IMG/VR virus record: IMGVR_UViG_3300020416_000012
Span: 1 to 50,385 of that record
Strand: one strand, 5' to 3'
DNA length: 50,385 nt
Source of the DNA: a virus
In this document: one piece after another, positions 32,572 to 45,700 of the stretch
Layout: each line of letters starts with the position of its first letter
Numbering within the stretch: position 1 is the stretch's first letter
The notes under the pieces: generated by a model
The model's input: the letters and a program-made list of their open reading frames with translations, nothing else
The model's database searches: none
Told to the model about the DNA's origin: nothing
Translations under genes and position numbers: made by a program

Positions 32572-33733
32572 CGGTAAATCGATCTGGATATACCACTACA
32601 GTTCCACCCATGCCGGCATGATTTGTGCATTGGTAGTATAGTGTATTTGGTGCATCAAACGGAACTTCAAATTTAATTACACCACTAGCGGCCGAATTAT
32701 TGGTCACACCAGTGCTATATGCCGAACCACCATTTGATGTTCTGATCTCGAATGGATGGGAACCACCCGAGTTATTAACAAACTGATAGGTTTGACCTCT
32801 TGCAAGATAAATTACTGGGTCAGATGTACCACTCAGATTTCCTGGACCAGTGAATGTGTAGTGACTAGAACCACTTGCACCTAGTGTCCATTGGGAAGAA
32901 ACAAGATTATTTCCAATAGCAGTGATAAGACCAACATTATATGTTTCAGTCCCTGTGCCAACAGTTCCATCTGATTCTTTATTGACTAATTCTTTCCAAC
33001 CAGCATGTGCGAAATACAATCTACCGGTGTTATGTGCATGAGCAACAGCACCGTGGTATGTGCTTGATGATGGGAATTCACTGTAATTATTATAGTAGAA
33101 TGGGATGACGTTATTGGTATCAGTACCAATCATTCTTCCTTGGAATGTAGATACACCAGCAACAACTAATGTATTTGTGCTTACATTGGCAGTTCCAACA
33201 CCACTAGCTGTTGATGCAATGGTGGTGATACCAGCAGTGGTTGTCACTGTGATGTTACTACCTGCTTGAATCAGAGTGGTGATACCCGTTACACCTGATG
33301 CATTAGCACCAGTGAGTGTTGTTACAACACCAGTAAGACCAGATCCATCAGCACCATTCAAATTTAATGCTGTTAAAACACCAGTTAGAGATGCACCGGA
33401 ACCATTAAAACTTGTTGCGGTGACAATACCACTTACATTGACTGTATTAGCACTTATATTTGCAGTATTAGCAATACCTGTATACGCAATAGTAGAAATT
33501 CCAGCATTTGTTGTTACTGAAATGTTACTACCTGCCTGAATCAGAGTGGTGATACCCGTTACACCTGATGCATCACCTGTATTGGTGACAACACCCACAG
33601 CCAGAGAAGATCCATCACCAAGGAGACTGTATATTTCAGTAAAATTGCTATTAACTTTTATACCACCGGCAAGGAGGGTATCACCAGTGCCATCATTTGG
33701 TGCAGAGCCAGTGTTAATGCCTTGGAATGCCAT
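32567..33733 (-). CDS. Fibre-type virion protein with gp9/gp10-like N terminus and C-terminal cupredoxin domain
   Basis: A 388-residue protein inserted between the gp7-position gene and gp8. Residues 1-43 (INTGSAPNDGTGDTLLAGGI, then KVNSNFTEIYSLLGDG) resemble the N-terminal G-D-x-L-x-x-G-G-x-K-I/V-N-x-N/D-F motif of T4 gp9 and gp10, which docks them to the baseplate. Residues 50-200 are repeats (NLTG-type, and a near-identical 29-residue unit at 55-83 and 145-173). Residues about 205-270 are a tail-needle-like segment. Residues about 300-388 form a cupredoxin: IYLARGQTYQFVNNSGGSHP with His326, then LYYQCTNHAGMGGTVVVY with Cys369, His372 and Met375. This is a full type-1 copper ligand set with the C-x2-H-x2-M spacing of amicyanin. 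Copper binding is inferred; the fold may serve only as a scaffold. An AATAAATA motif lies 24 nt upstream. Confidence 0.88.
   Translation of the reverse strand: MAFQGINTGSAPNDGTGDTLLAGGIKVNSNFTEIYSLLGDGSSLAVGVVTNTGDASGVTGITTLIQAGSNISVTTNAGISTIAYTGIANTANISANTVNVSGIVTATSFNGSGASLTGVLTALNLNGADGSGLTGVVTTLTGANASGVTGITTLIQAGSNITVTTTAGITTIASTASGVGTANVSTNTLVVAGVSTFQGRMIGTDTNNVIPFYYNNYSEFPSSSTYHGAVAHAHNTGRLYFAHAGWKELVNKESDGTVGTGTETYNVGLITAIGNNLVSSQWTLGASGSSHYTFTGPGNLSGTSDPVIYLARGQTYQFVNNSGGSHPFEIRTSNGGSAYSTGVTNNSAASGVIKFEVPFDAPNTLYYQCTNHAGMGGTVVVYPDRFTV
33252..33303. repeat. Direct repeat copy A in the fibre gene
   Basis: The 52 bases here match those at 33522-33573 with one difference (t to c in CCTGCTTGAA/CCTGCCTGAA). 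The copies are 270 bp apart, exactly 90 codons, so the repeat encodes the same peptide in frame. Confidence 0.9.
33522..33573. repeat. Direct repeat copy B in the fibre gene
   Basis: Second copy of the 52-bp unit at 33252-33303, with one mismatch. It encodes ASGVTGITTLIQAGSNI-type sequence. Confidence 0.9.
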
Positions 33734-33757
33734 CTATAGGGGTCCTTTTCTATGTTT

Positions 33758-33765
33758 TATTTATT
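33758..33765 (-). promoter_or_regulatory. Late-promoter-like motif AATAAATA before the cupredoxin fibre gene
   Basis: AATAAATA on the minus strand directly after the TAA stop of the 4025-residue gene, 24 nt before the start of the 388-residue gene, whose ribosome site is the AAAAGGAC preceding it. Confidence 0.6.
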
Positions 33766-36700
33766 TTAATTGGTGTAACCATTAAACTTAAGTGGTCTCA
33801 ATCTCTGAACAAGAACTGATGTTGATAGTCCTGAGTAAGGATTTGGTGTAAATTCGAGAGCAGTGGTAGAAGGTCTACTCTTAAATTCAATCTTACCCCA
33901 TGAGTAAGTACCCCAGAAGTAATCATTATTAATTGTACTAGTTGTACCAATACCAACAGCAGCAACTTCAACTCTCTTGATGGTGGTAGTTCCGATACCT
34001 ACAGAGCTCAAATCTTTTGTTACATTGTATGCCTTAGATACTTGGTATATACCGTCCATGGTTGTGGTGGATATGTTGTTTGAATTGTTAACAACAAAGA
34101 TGTCACCAATGATCAACTGACTCATAGTGATTGCAGCACCAGGACCCATGACCGATTCATCTCTGAGATCAGATGAATCTGGGATGTAGAGTTCTAAAGT
34201 ACCAAGTCCACCAGCAGATTGTGCATAACCAACAATCAGACCTTGATCACCCATGTAAGTAGAAACTCCAAGAGTTTCAGTTCTAACGGTTGGAACTTCA
34301 ATCAATACCCGAGGTGCCTGGGTATATCCAGTTCCAGGATTAGTGATTGTAATTGTAGTGACACCACTTCCAGTTACATTTGCAGTACCTGTTGCTCTGG
34401 TGCCATTAATATCATCAGGAAGTGAGAAGGACACTGTTGGAGTGAAGGTTGAATATCCAGATCCAACGTTTGTGATAGTAACCGAGGTGACTGTTGTACC
34501 AATACCTACAGATGCAATACCAAGAGCTGTTGTGAACTCTCTTTGGTCGATCAATTTAATACGATCTTGATAATCAAGAAGGTTAGTCTCATTTCTACCA
34601 CTAAAGAGTGGTCTAGAAGTATCTGTGTAAGCATAACCACTTGTTATACCAACGTAACTTGTGAGATATGCTGCTGGGAAAATAGATGGTTCCTGATCAA
34701 CTCTATCCTTAGTAATAAACTGACCATTGATAATAATATCTTCAGTCTGTTTGCACCAAGTGACTGGTCTGAGTAGTGATTGGTTGGTCGTAATACCAGG
34801 TCCATCGTAAGCAAATGTTCTTGCAGTATCTAGAGTAGTAATACCTGTTACAGTTCTTTGTTCTTGAGAGAATCTAATTCCTTGACCCGATCCGGGATTA
34901 TTTTTCAGCTGAACAGAGTCGCCAACTTTAATTGTCTCAGTAATATCGACTAAGACAACATCAACATCGGGTGTTCCCTTGTAGAATAAGATCTTAGATT
35001 TATCACCCTTCTTAGGTGCCTCAGTAAATTCAATGACTGCACCACCATTGAACTTGTAAGCCTGATTTGGAACCTGAAGAATATCATTAATTGTAACGAT
35101 CAAACACTGAGCAATATTAATATTTGATCCAGTAGCAACTTCAATGGAGAACTGTTTTCCACTAATCGTGAGATTAAAGTTCTTTTTGAATCCATCGAAA
35201 TCTTCATCTAGAACATCAAAGACATCAAGATCTCCGATAGTAAATCCACTAAAAGAGTCACGGTAGACATCTTGGATAGTGAGTTGGAATTCATCGTAAC
35301 CAGTGGTGGTTTGAATACCAGTTGTTCCTCCAATAGAGGGTCTGACAACCTCACCCTCTTTGTATCCAAATCCTCTACTAGAAAGATCAAAGGAAATAAT
35401 ACTTGATCCTTGACCCACAACAACATCAACTTTAGCACCAGTACCTGTTCCTACTACACCATCGGCATAGACAAGAGGTATTGACTGATATGGAAGTGGA
35501 GCATCAATAACAACACGGGGTGGATGTAAATCATCAAGGTTTGCACCGATGAAGCTAGTAGTGATTGCAACAATCTCGCCATTTTGAACAGTGGCTGTTC
35601 CGATATTAACAACAGTGGTAATACCCGTTGCTGAGACTGCATATCCAACATTGACAGTCTGAATACCGACTCTGTAACCCGAACCAGGATTATTAATCAC
35701 TGTGGAAATGATTGTTCCTGCAGAAGAAACATTTACACTTGCACCAGCCGAGACCAGTGGTTGATAACCAAATCCTGGAGTAGAAGCAGCAGATACGATA
35801 ATACCTCCTCTAGGTATAGTCGCCTTATTAGGATCGTCACCAGATGAAACACTATCACCAAGATATGTAATACTTGATACACCAGCTGTTTCTGATAGAT
35901 TAAAATCACCAACGTTAATCTGACCACCCTGTGGCTCTTGAAGAATGTTAGAGTTCAGAATGATTGCATTGTTGGTAGAGAATCCTGTAATATTAGCACC
36001 ATTCTGTTTCAACGTATAAACTTTCTTCTGACCATTGAATTCAGTTTGTATATTGTCAAAAGTAAGGTTTGTAGAATAAGTATCCACATCACTATCTTCA
36101 ATTCCACTTCTCATGAAGGTTCTTCCTTGGAAAGTAGAGAAGGTTGTAATACCTGTGAAGTCTCTATTGTCTGGACCATCAGTAGAGGTACCGATGGGAA
36201 TAGCACCGTATGGAGCTTGAACAAAGTTGATAGTATTATCAACAATATTATAGTTACCACCCATGAGTTCAACACTTGATCCGTTTGCATGAGTACCGAT
36301 ACCGGTTCCCATTTGAGCTCTCAATACTCTTACTCTGTTAGTAGCTCCAACTCCGATGTCTTGAATGAGCATCATTTCATCATTAATCTTAATAAGATTA
36401 TTAGCTCTCAATGAAGAGATACCACTAACAATGAAATCAACATCAAATATGACATCTTGAGTAAGTGTTGTGGATACATTCACCTCAGTTACAGGTTCCT
36501 GAATCATGTTGTCAATAGCAACCAATGCTCTTGCATTTTGATTAGTGGATGTAATTTGATGGAAGGTACCTACACCAACAGAGGTGATATCTAATGTTGT
36601 GGGTGGTGATGATAGAGCATCAAAAGCACTTGCTGCAAATGCAACATTAACATCATTCAACTTAACTGCAAATACCGTGGAAGGTAGTTTATCCGTTGAA

Positions 36701-39700
36701 ACACCGGAGATTGTGGTAGTGACAATTCCAATAGCGTTAGCAGTAGATGTCAAAGAATTTTCATAACTGTAAATTAGTTTCTCACCGGTAACAAAGAAGT
36801 GATCGGGGACTGAAATAGAGTTGTTTGAAACATTAACGATAGATGGACTATTGCCCTGGAAGCTTCTTGAGAATATTGGTTTTGTATTGTGAGTAAGAGT
36901 AAAGGCTCTCTTCTTATCATTTTCAGTACCAGTGTATCCACCAAACTTAGACCACAGGATATTGTTATTAAGAGTTGAGATTGAGTTGATACCAACGATA
37001 TTATCAAAGTTCTTCAGTCCAATACCAAATGCTCTTACTTCAACATTAATACTTGCGTTTGGAGTATAAACAAGGTTGGTAGTATTGCTGGTTTTAGTAA
37101 CACCAACTGTTCCAAGACCAACATTAGTTGTAACATCACCATACTTGACAATCATGAAATTGTCCGAATCAAGAACATTACACTCAAACATCTCATACTC
37201 ATTATTTGTTGTGTCATGAACAGTAACAACAAAGTATTCAGCTGCGAATGGATTGTCGTAAGTGGCAATCAAATTAGCAGTAGGTGATCCTGAAGATGCG
37301 ATAGACTTATAGTAGGATGATAGGTTGGTAACCTCCATACTGACGGTTCCAACACCAGACGTTCCTGCATTTGTCAATATGGCAGATACGTTTGCAGTAA
37401 CTGCTGTTCCTACTGTGGGAACAATACTGAAGACCAGATTAGATCCAGAGATTTCTGCCTTATATGTTCCAAATGCATCTTGACCGGTCATTCCGGGATT
37501 ATTAGTAACGTCACCATACTGCAGCATCTCTACGTTTGTACCATCATGGAGAAGACTGAACTCAGACATGAAGTAATTACTCTCATTGTCTTGGAGTTGA
37601 ACCAGAAGCTTCGCTGATCTTTCAGATGTTGGAATTGTAAGGAGTGTAGTTTCCGTGGTGACAGGTACAGATACCGAAGATGACGCAATAGATACCAAAT
37701 TACCAATTGCAGTAGATCCGATACCAGTTACGTTGTCAAGTCCGCTGAATTGGAAAGTTGATACATCATAATTGTTGAATACGGATAGGTTGGGTGTAAA
37801 TGTAAGTCCCCACTCACTAGTTCCAATGCTTGTGTGACCAAAGAATCCAAGAGGAGTGGCAGTATCAAGTGTGGAGTATTGACTTACATATCCGTCGTTC
37901 TTATCTTGAATGACGGAAACAATAGCGGATTGTTTTCTATTCCTAAGTTCCTTATCTTGTACCAGAGTAAAGATCTTATTGTATGTAAATGATTCATCGT
38001 AGGTAGTAACCACTGAGAAATTAGTGGATCTAGGATTACTATTGAAAGAAGAGCTGAAATCATCAATTCTCAGAACCCTATTTCCTCTTGATTCAAAATA
38101 ATCGAGAAGAATTGTATTTTCAAATACCACTTCATCGGAAATGACTTTATTTTTACCGATATCAATAGTTCTCTCAGAGGCAAAATCAAAGTCTGGGAAA
38201 CAATTGAGTTTTTCTTCACCAATAAGGTCAATAACAGTTGAAATTTCAGAATCTACCGCTGATACAATACCAACAGCAGAATTATCAATTAGAAGATCGG
38301 CAAATTTCTTAAATCCTGCTGTGTGATTAAGAGAACTTACTGGATCATTCCATGTATCAAAATCAACTCTAGATTTCAGTGAATATGAGAAGTTTTGATA
38401 ATATTCATTATTGGGAAGAACCTGAAGATTATCATTCATGAATCCTGAATTTGATTGCCATCCAGAATTAAATGTCGCACCAACACCCAGTTTGATTGTA
38501 GAGTTAAAATCAATTGTAGAAGTGATACGAGCCTGAGTACCAGTAGTCTCAGATCTTAATATTGATCCAACCTCAAAATCATCTTCAGATGTAACAAATA
38601 GGAACCCACTTACACTGTCAAATCTCTCAACAATTCCAACTCCACCTGGATTTGTAACTCTTTCGCCTGCAACAAAGTCTTTTGTTACAATTCTGGGGTC
38701 AAATATTGGGAAGAATGACTTCGGAGTGACTGAACCGGCAACTAGATTTGTAGTGGTTCCGGGAAATTCTCCAACAGCAAGATTGTTAGTAAGGTCATAC
38801 TCAATATATGAACCTGATCCACCCAAATTGCTGTCAAGACCCGTTACTTCAAATAACTGATAATTATAATCTTCAGAGTTGTAACCCTTACCTGCTGTTC
38901 CAAAACCAACAGCAATGTTTTCTACAAGAACTGATTCACCAACCTTGAATGGCCAGTCCTTTGCATCACTAAAGATGTTGGAGAAGAAAAGACGAACAAT
39001 TTTACTTGTCGAGTTGTAAGTAACAGAACTGATGCTAAATCCATTAGTATTGTTAATAGGAATAATCGAAGGTGATACGTTAAAGAGAGATGAAGTGTTT
39101 TGAACGATCTCCACACTACTGTCATTCAACTCATATCTAAGAAGAACATCAGTAATTTCCTGATCAGTAAATCCATCAAGAATAACGAGATCGGGTGCCT
39201 GACTATAATTTACACCACCAGAAGAAATTCCAATAGATTCAAAACTACCTAATGATTCAAGTTCTAATACAAGAGGTAAGTTTCCTGTAGCGTTAAGTGT
39301 TTTATCAGATGGGTAACCAAAACCAATATTATTAATTTTAGTTGAAATAATATTACCGATTGAAGTGCTATTTGGTTTTAGGAGAGCACCTGATCCTTTC
39401 GCGCTAGAAACAAAGGAGAATCCAGGTAATGACTTATAACCAATACCCTTATTGTCAGATGATACTCTACTGATTGGACCTACGGCCGTTGATGATGCAG
39501 TATCATATTGTATATTTGAATTAGTTGATCCATATGATACAATTGTATCATAATCAAATGGAATATTGTAATCAAAGGTACGTGATGATACACCAACTAC
39601 TTCATAAATTCCGTCAAATTTATTTGGAACCAAGTTAATGGTATTACCACTAGGAACCGTGGTGTCATCCAAGATCTCTTTTTTTACGGCAGGAAGAATA

Positions 39701-42700
39701 TCCAAATTGTCTGGTTCAAATCCATAAAAGAGAACTGAAGGTAAGTTATCACTAACAGCAAGTGTCAAAGATGCAGAGGTATCAACACCAATAACTCCAC
39801 TTCTCACAACTTCAAATATTCTGTTGGTTTTAGTGGTCCAGAACTGATTAATTTTTTGTTCGTCCGCATACAGATACATTTCAAAGGCAGCTGCTGGGAC
39901 ACCAGCATTTGTGAATGACAAAGAAGAATCAGATAAGTCAAACTTGATGTTTTGATTTTTTTGAATTTCTACTTGAGGATTGATACGTGACAATGTTGCA
40001 GTTTTTGCACTACCAACATTGACAAATGTTGGATTCTCACTTAAAAGTTCATTCGCATTACGTACCAGTTTAATTACATCATTTTTCAGATTGTATACAA
40101 AATACATATCAGATGATGTCAGGTTTTCGGATGGATCACCCGACGTGTAAATGACTTTATCACCAGTGTTATACTTGTTGGTAGGAACAGTAAATGTATT
40201 AGAATTTGTATTAATACCTGTTGCTTCTACAATATCGGGATCAAATACAATTCTCCTATTATAGTCGTCATACTTTACTTTAATCGTGGTGGTTGTAGTT
40301 GGATTAACGTCAACAGTAACTCTATCACCACGAAGCATTCCGTGAGTCTGTGCTGTAGATACGGTTACAATATTCTGTGATACTCTACCTTTCAACACAC
40401 CGAGAATATCAGTATTGAAGCTGTGATAACTTCCAATACCTGCACTGGTGAAGTACAACAATCCACCGGCATTTGAATCAATACCGACAAACACACCATT
40501 AGAATTTACACCAACTCTTTGTGTTGCAATTCCGATTACATCATCCGAAAGTGGTACTGCAAATACATTTCTAGTCGCAGTAAGATCATACTTGGGTGAA
40601 CCATCTACACCACTCCAAACTTGAATAGAAGACCCACCACTGTTGGTGAAATACTTCATTGGAGTGTTAAGTTCCAGTTTATGATTAGGGATATGTATCT
40701 GTTGTTGACCCAGATTCAACCTAGTCACTCCAACTCCGGGATTGGAGAATGTGACTGTAGTAATGCCTGAGAACATTACTACTTGAGCAGAACCAAGACC
40801 TACTGATTCATTAGGTTTGAAGTAGAACTGTCTATTAACTTTAAATGATCTATTTGTAGTGATACCAGTAGATGTAAATCTAATCTTTCTAGGATCATCT
40901 CTAACAACCACACCAGCTGCATGTGGGAAACCGAGAGTTCCATCAACTCCTCTCAAAACTCTTATTCTTCCAGATTCTTCATCAACATTTAGAACTTGAA
41001 GTTTTTCTTTTTCAATTCTAAGAATGTCGTTAGTTCTGATGACTTGCTCATCCAAAGAACCAGAAACGTAAATGTATGTCTGAATACCTGTGACAGATTG
41101 TGTCTGAATACCTACAGATACATACCATCTCTCACTTGATACTCCAACAGTATATGCTCCATCAAATCCCTTATAGTATTCGGAGAGATTATCAATAAAG
41201 ACAGTATCTCTAGGAAGGAAGTTATGAGGTGCAGATGTAAATCCAATAAAGTTATTTGGATTGTTTCCACTACCAAATTCTACGTTTTCAATAAAGGTGG
41301 TAGCAAGAGAAACATTATTAACGGTCTTACCTTTAACTTGAGAAACCTTATATCTGATGTTTCTTCCACCTGTACCTTCAGAGTTGAATATAACTCTATC
41401 ATTTACTTTGTAATCTGTTCCGGGATCAAGAATATCCAAAGAATCTACAGAACCTGAAGTAGTCGCAGTAATATCAAGAGATTGATTTCTAACATTGTCT
41501 GAATTATAAACATAATCGTAACCAGCATCTCCACCATTAGTATAGTAGAACTTGGTATTTCTAAACCAAGAATTACCTACAATATCATATTCCTTTTGAT
41601 TGGATGAGGATCTGAAATTAAATGGATTTGGAACTGAATGATATTCATTACCAATTACATAGGGGAATACTGGTCTCTTAAACTTATCGAAAGGACCAGA
41701 TGCATCAATATTATCTGAGATGGTGCAGAAATATGCATATATTCCATTAGGGAAATCTGGTGTTACACAGAACCTACCATTTGACTCATCAAGATCTCCA
41801 TCACCCGCAAAAATGAAATCATTTACAAAGAATCCATTGGGGAATGTTGAATATGATGGTCTATTAAGTCCAGTGATAGCTAGTTTATATCCACTAACCA
41901 TTCTCCGAATACTACCAGTACCATCGATATTACTAAAACCATATGGTCCATAAATCGGATTACCATCATATGCCCAACCTAAAATGGGTGAGTGGAAAAG
42001 ACTATCCGTTTCTTCATTATTACTATTCAAAGTAATATCAAAGAATCCATATCTAATATTATTATTTCCAAAACCACTCAAAGCATTTGTATTTTGTCTA
42101 AGTGGTCTCTGTGCATACAAAGAACTGAATTGGAGAGATTTATTATCGATATTATCAGCGATTGTACAATCATCACCAAGTAGATTGGCAAATTTCTTCT
42201 CGAAAAGATTTACATTCCAGGGTTTGATGTTTGCATTGATTCTTGCACCTAAACCTGCTGCCTTAACGTTGATTGTTACCTTACCTGATTCGTAACCAGC
42301 TCCACCCTTTCTCACAATGACGTTAGAAATTTTACCGTCTGATACTTGTGCAATAAGAACTGCAAAACTACCAGTATCACTTACAACCTCAAGTGTGGGA
42401 GGTGCATTGAAACCAGTTCCACCTTGATTTACGATAACTTCGGATATTTGACCATTATTAATAATTGGTGTCAGTACTGCATTGATACCAGAATTCAAAG
42501 TAATTTCAGGTTGTCTTTGGAAATCGATAATTTCGGAAGATCCATAACCAACACCACCAGAGGTTAAATCGACTGATTCAATACTACCTCTAAAAATAGG
42601 TTGTAATTCTGCCGCATACAGTAAAATATTACCAACAAATGGATCATCACTAATAAGCCAATTAGATTCTCCAGCGATAGCAACAAAGTATGGATCTGTA

Positions 42701-45700
42701 ATTTCAGCTTCGGTATCAGTCCATGCAAGTACATTAGCTGGAGTTGTAATGTCTTCTTCAATTGGAGATTCGATGATATAAAGTTCCTGGAAGTTCGCAA
42801 CAAAACTTTCATCAAAAGCTGCAGCTGGACCTAAGACCTGAATAGTGATAGGAGGATAGTTGAAAGATCCCTTACCTGCATTTCTGAAATCAATACAGAT
42901 ATTGTTATCTACAAAATATTCTCTAGGGACACCAACTCTTCCGACTTCTGCTAACTTAAAGGAATCCTCATTGACTTTAACAACATAATAATCTTTATTT
43001 TCTGAAAGACCTGAAATGGCAGGTGTTCCTTTTGTATATCTTACAATATCTTTGTGATTATAACCATGATTGACAATCTCCACACTGTCGGAAGACGTAT
43101 TGACACCCACTGAAGGAATAGTTCTCTGTTTGTTTTCATATCCTACTCCAGGATTCGTTATAACAACAGATGATACTACCTGTTTGAGATTTTCGGCAAC
43201 AAAAAACTGACTACCATTACCAAATCCAGTCAAACTGACCGTGTTGATACCCGCAAACGCATCAGTTCTTGAATTATGAAGTTGAATACCAGTTTGTGAG
43301 GTTACATTGACGTAATACTTACTTCCTGTTGTAAGACCCACAACAACTTTTGTACTTCTTGGTTCGTATAAAATACCCTCACCGTTTACAAATTTGTGAT
43401 CAGACTTGAAAATGATTTCATTGGTGGCAAGTTTTACTTCGTCGGGTGAATTACCGATAAATGAATTCTCATGCTTGATTGAGAGCATTCTTGGTTCTGC
43501 TGAAGCACCTGAACCATTACCACCTGAGATACTGATGGTGGGGGGATTGATATATCCCATACCAGTATCAATTACTTCAAATCTTACCAGATTACCAAGA
43601 ACATTAGTAATACCTGTTGCACCTGTTCCTACTTCATCCTTTATACTGAGAATAGGAGGATTGATAATGTCATAATCAGAACCACCTGCAGTTACAATCA
43701 GACTTTCAATGTTACCGTAGTAAACATTATTTGATGACTTATAATTTAGAAGTTCAACACCATTAATAAAGATACCTGTGTGACCGGATTCAGTCTTATA
43801 TGATTTATTTCTAACCAATGGTGTGGTAATTTGTCTATAAAGACCTTGTGGTTCGATATTCTTTTTGTAACTCTCAAGAAGAGTGATTGATGCGTTGGTT
43901 ACCGAGCCATTGAATGTAAGATAAGTACCTTTTGCCAGGTCGGCTTTACTTCTTGCGAGTTTGATATTACTTTCATCAACTCTTTCAATAAAATACGTTG
44001 CTGAGGAGATTCCTTGGAACCCATCACCATTTGATTCAAAATAAACCGTCTCACCGGTATACAGACCGTGATCAGGGAGATTAGTGGGATTAGTTGGTAG
44101 TGTCAGTACATCGGTGCTCAACAATGATGCGGAGAATGTGATCTTATTATCAATCGTATTTGTAGCTACTCCATCAAAATTTGGAATGGAGTTAGATGCA
44201 ACCAGAACATCACCATTAAATTTTGTGTAAGTATTCTGTGTATTGGCAACAAAGTTTGAGATATAAGGATATTTTGATGAGTCTCCCTTAAGTAATTCAT
44301 TTTCAATAAAGAACTCCCCACTCAAGGGAAGCTGTTGACTATATTGAATAGTTACATCACTTGCAGAAGATACAGTTTTTACCTCTCCTAGAATAGAAAC
44401 AGTACCATCAAAATTCTCATATCTAACAGAATATCCCTCCTTGAGCAAACTATCTACTAAGAACTTGTGCTGATAGGTAAAATTGTTTGCATCAACTACA
44501 ATAGTTTCTGCAATTTTGAATTTTGACTTTACGTTAGTGAACCAATTATTAGCCTTTTTACCCACAGATTCAAGACCCAGTGACTTAATCTGAATCGTGT
44601 CATCTTTTTTGAAGAAGTATGTTGATTGATCTTGTTTAAAATCCTTTAGTGTGGAGGTAAATCTGACTCTGATTTCTTCAGATGTAGAAATACCAACATA
44701 TGCGAATGAATATGAATCAAATTTTACATCAGCTTTCTTAGGAAGATTATCAAAAACAGTGGTATTAAAGAATTGATTAGCAGTTTTTCCACTATAAGCT
44801 ATACTTACTTCTTCATCATCAACATTATCAACAACAATATTACCAAATTCGGGGAAGTCAATGGTAGAGTCCACGTTTATAACAGTGGCACCTACACTTA
44901 CAGGTTCAAGAAGTCGTGTTAACGGATTTGGTTTAAACTCACCAAAGATAGATCCTGCTACGTCGGTGTCCCTAGAGAAACCACCATCAATACTGATTTG
45001 ATAAAATTGAAACTTATCATAGGGAATAACCTGCACATTGGTGACAGAACCACGTGCCCCGGTCTCTTTTTGGAAAATGGTAAGGTTTTTAAGTTGTAGT
45101 GGATCACCCTGAAGTGATTCAACAACAAAATCTTGAGTTACCCTGTAGTCTGCATTTGACGGTGTGAAAAGAAATTGTGAAGGTTTGATGATTTCTACAT
45201 CTTCACCATACAATGCTCTGAACAAAATTTCATATGACTGATCGGTACCCTTTGAGGAATAGAAACTATCAGAATTGAAAATGAAGTTTCTTGCATCAAG
45301 ACCTTTGAAGAAACTCCTGTCTTGGAAACCTGGAGTAAATTGTGTCTTTAGTTTTGTAAAAAATTGCTGAAGAAATAGAACGTTCAGGTTTTGAACTTTA
45401 GTTCCTGTAATATGTTCATCTACCTCAGTTTGTGAAAAAGTCAGTTCATCAGGAGAACCTGTGGTAACATAAGTTGTGATACCACTAAATCCTCTACTAC
45501 AGTTCTGGAATACGGTATCAGTCTTCGATTCGTAGAATATAATCTCATTGTCAATCTTGATTACACCATTCGTCTCAGAAAATCCTAGTGTGGATTTTAC
45601 AGTTACATCTCTCTCAACATAATCCAGATCCTCGTCAAGAGTTGTTTCAGTTACTAGATTACAAAGTTCCTCTACTTTTACATATTGATCAATATTATTG

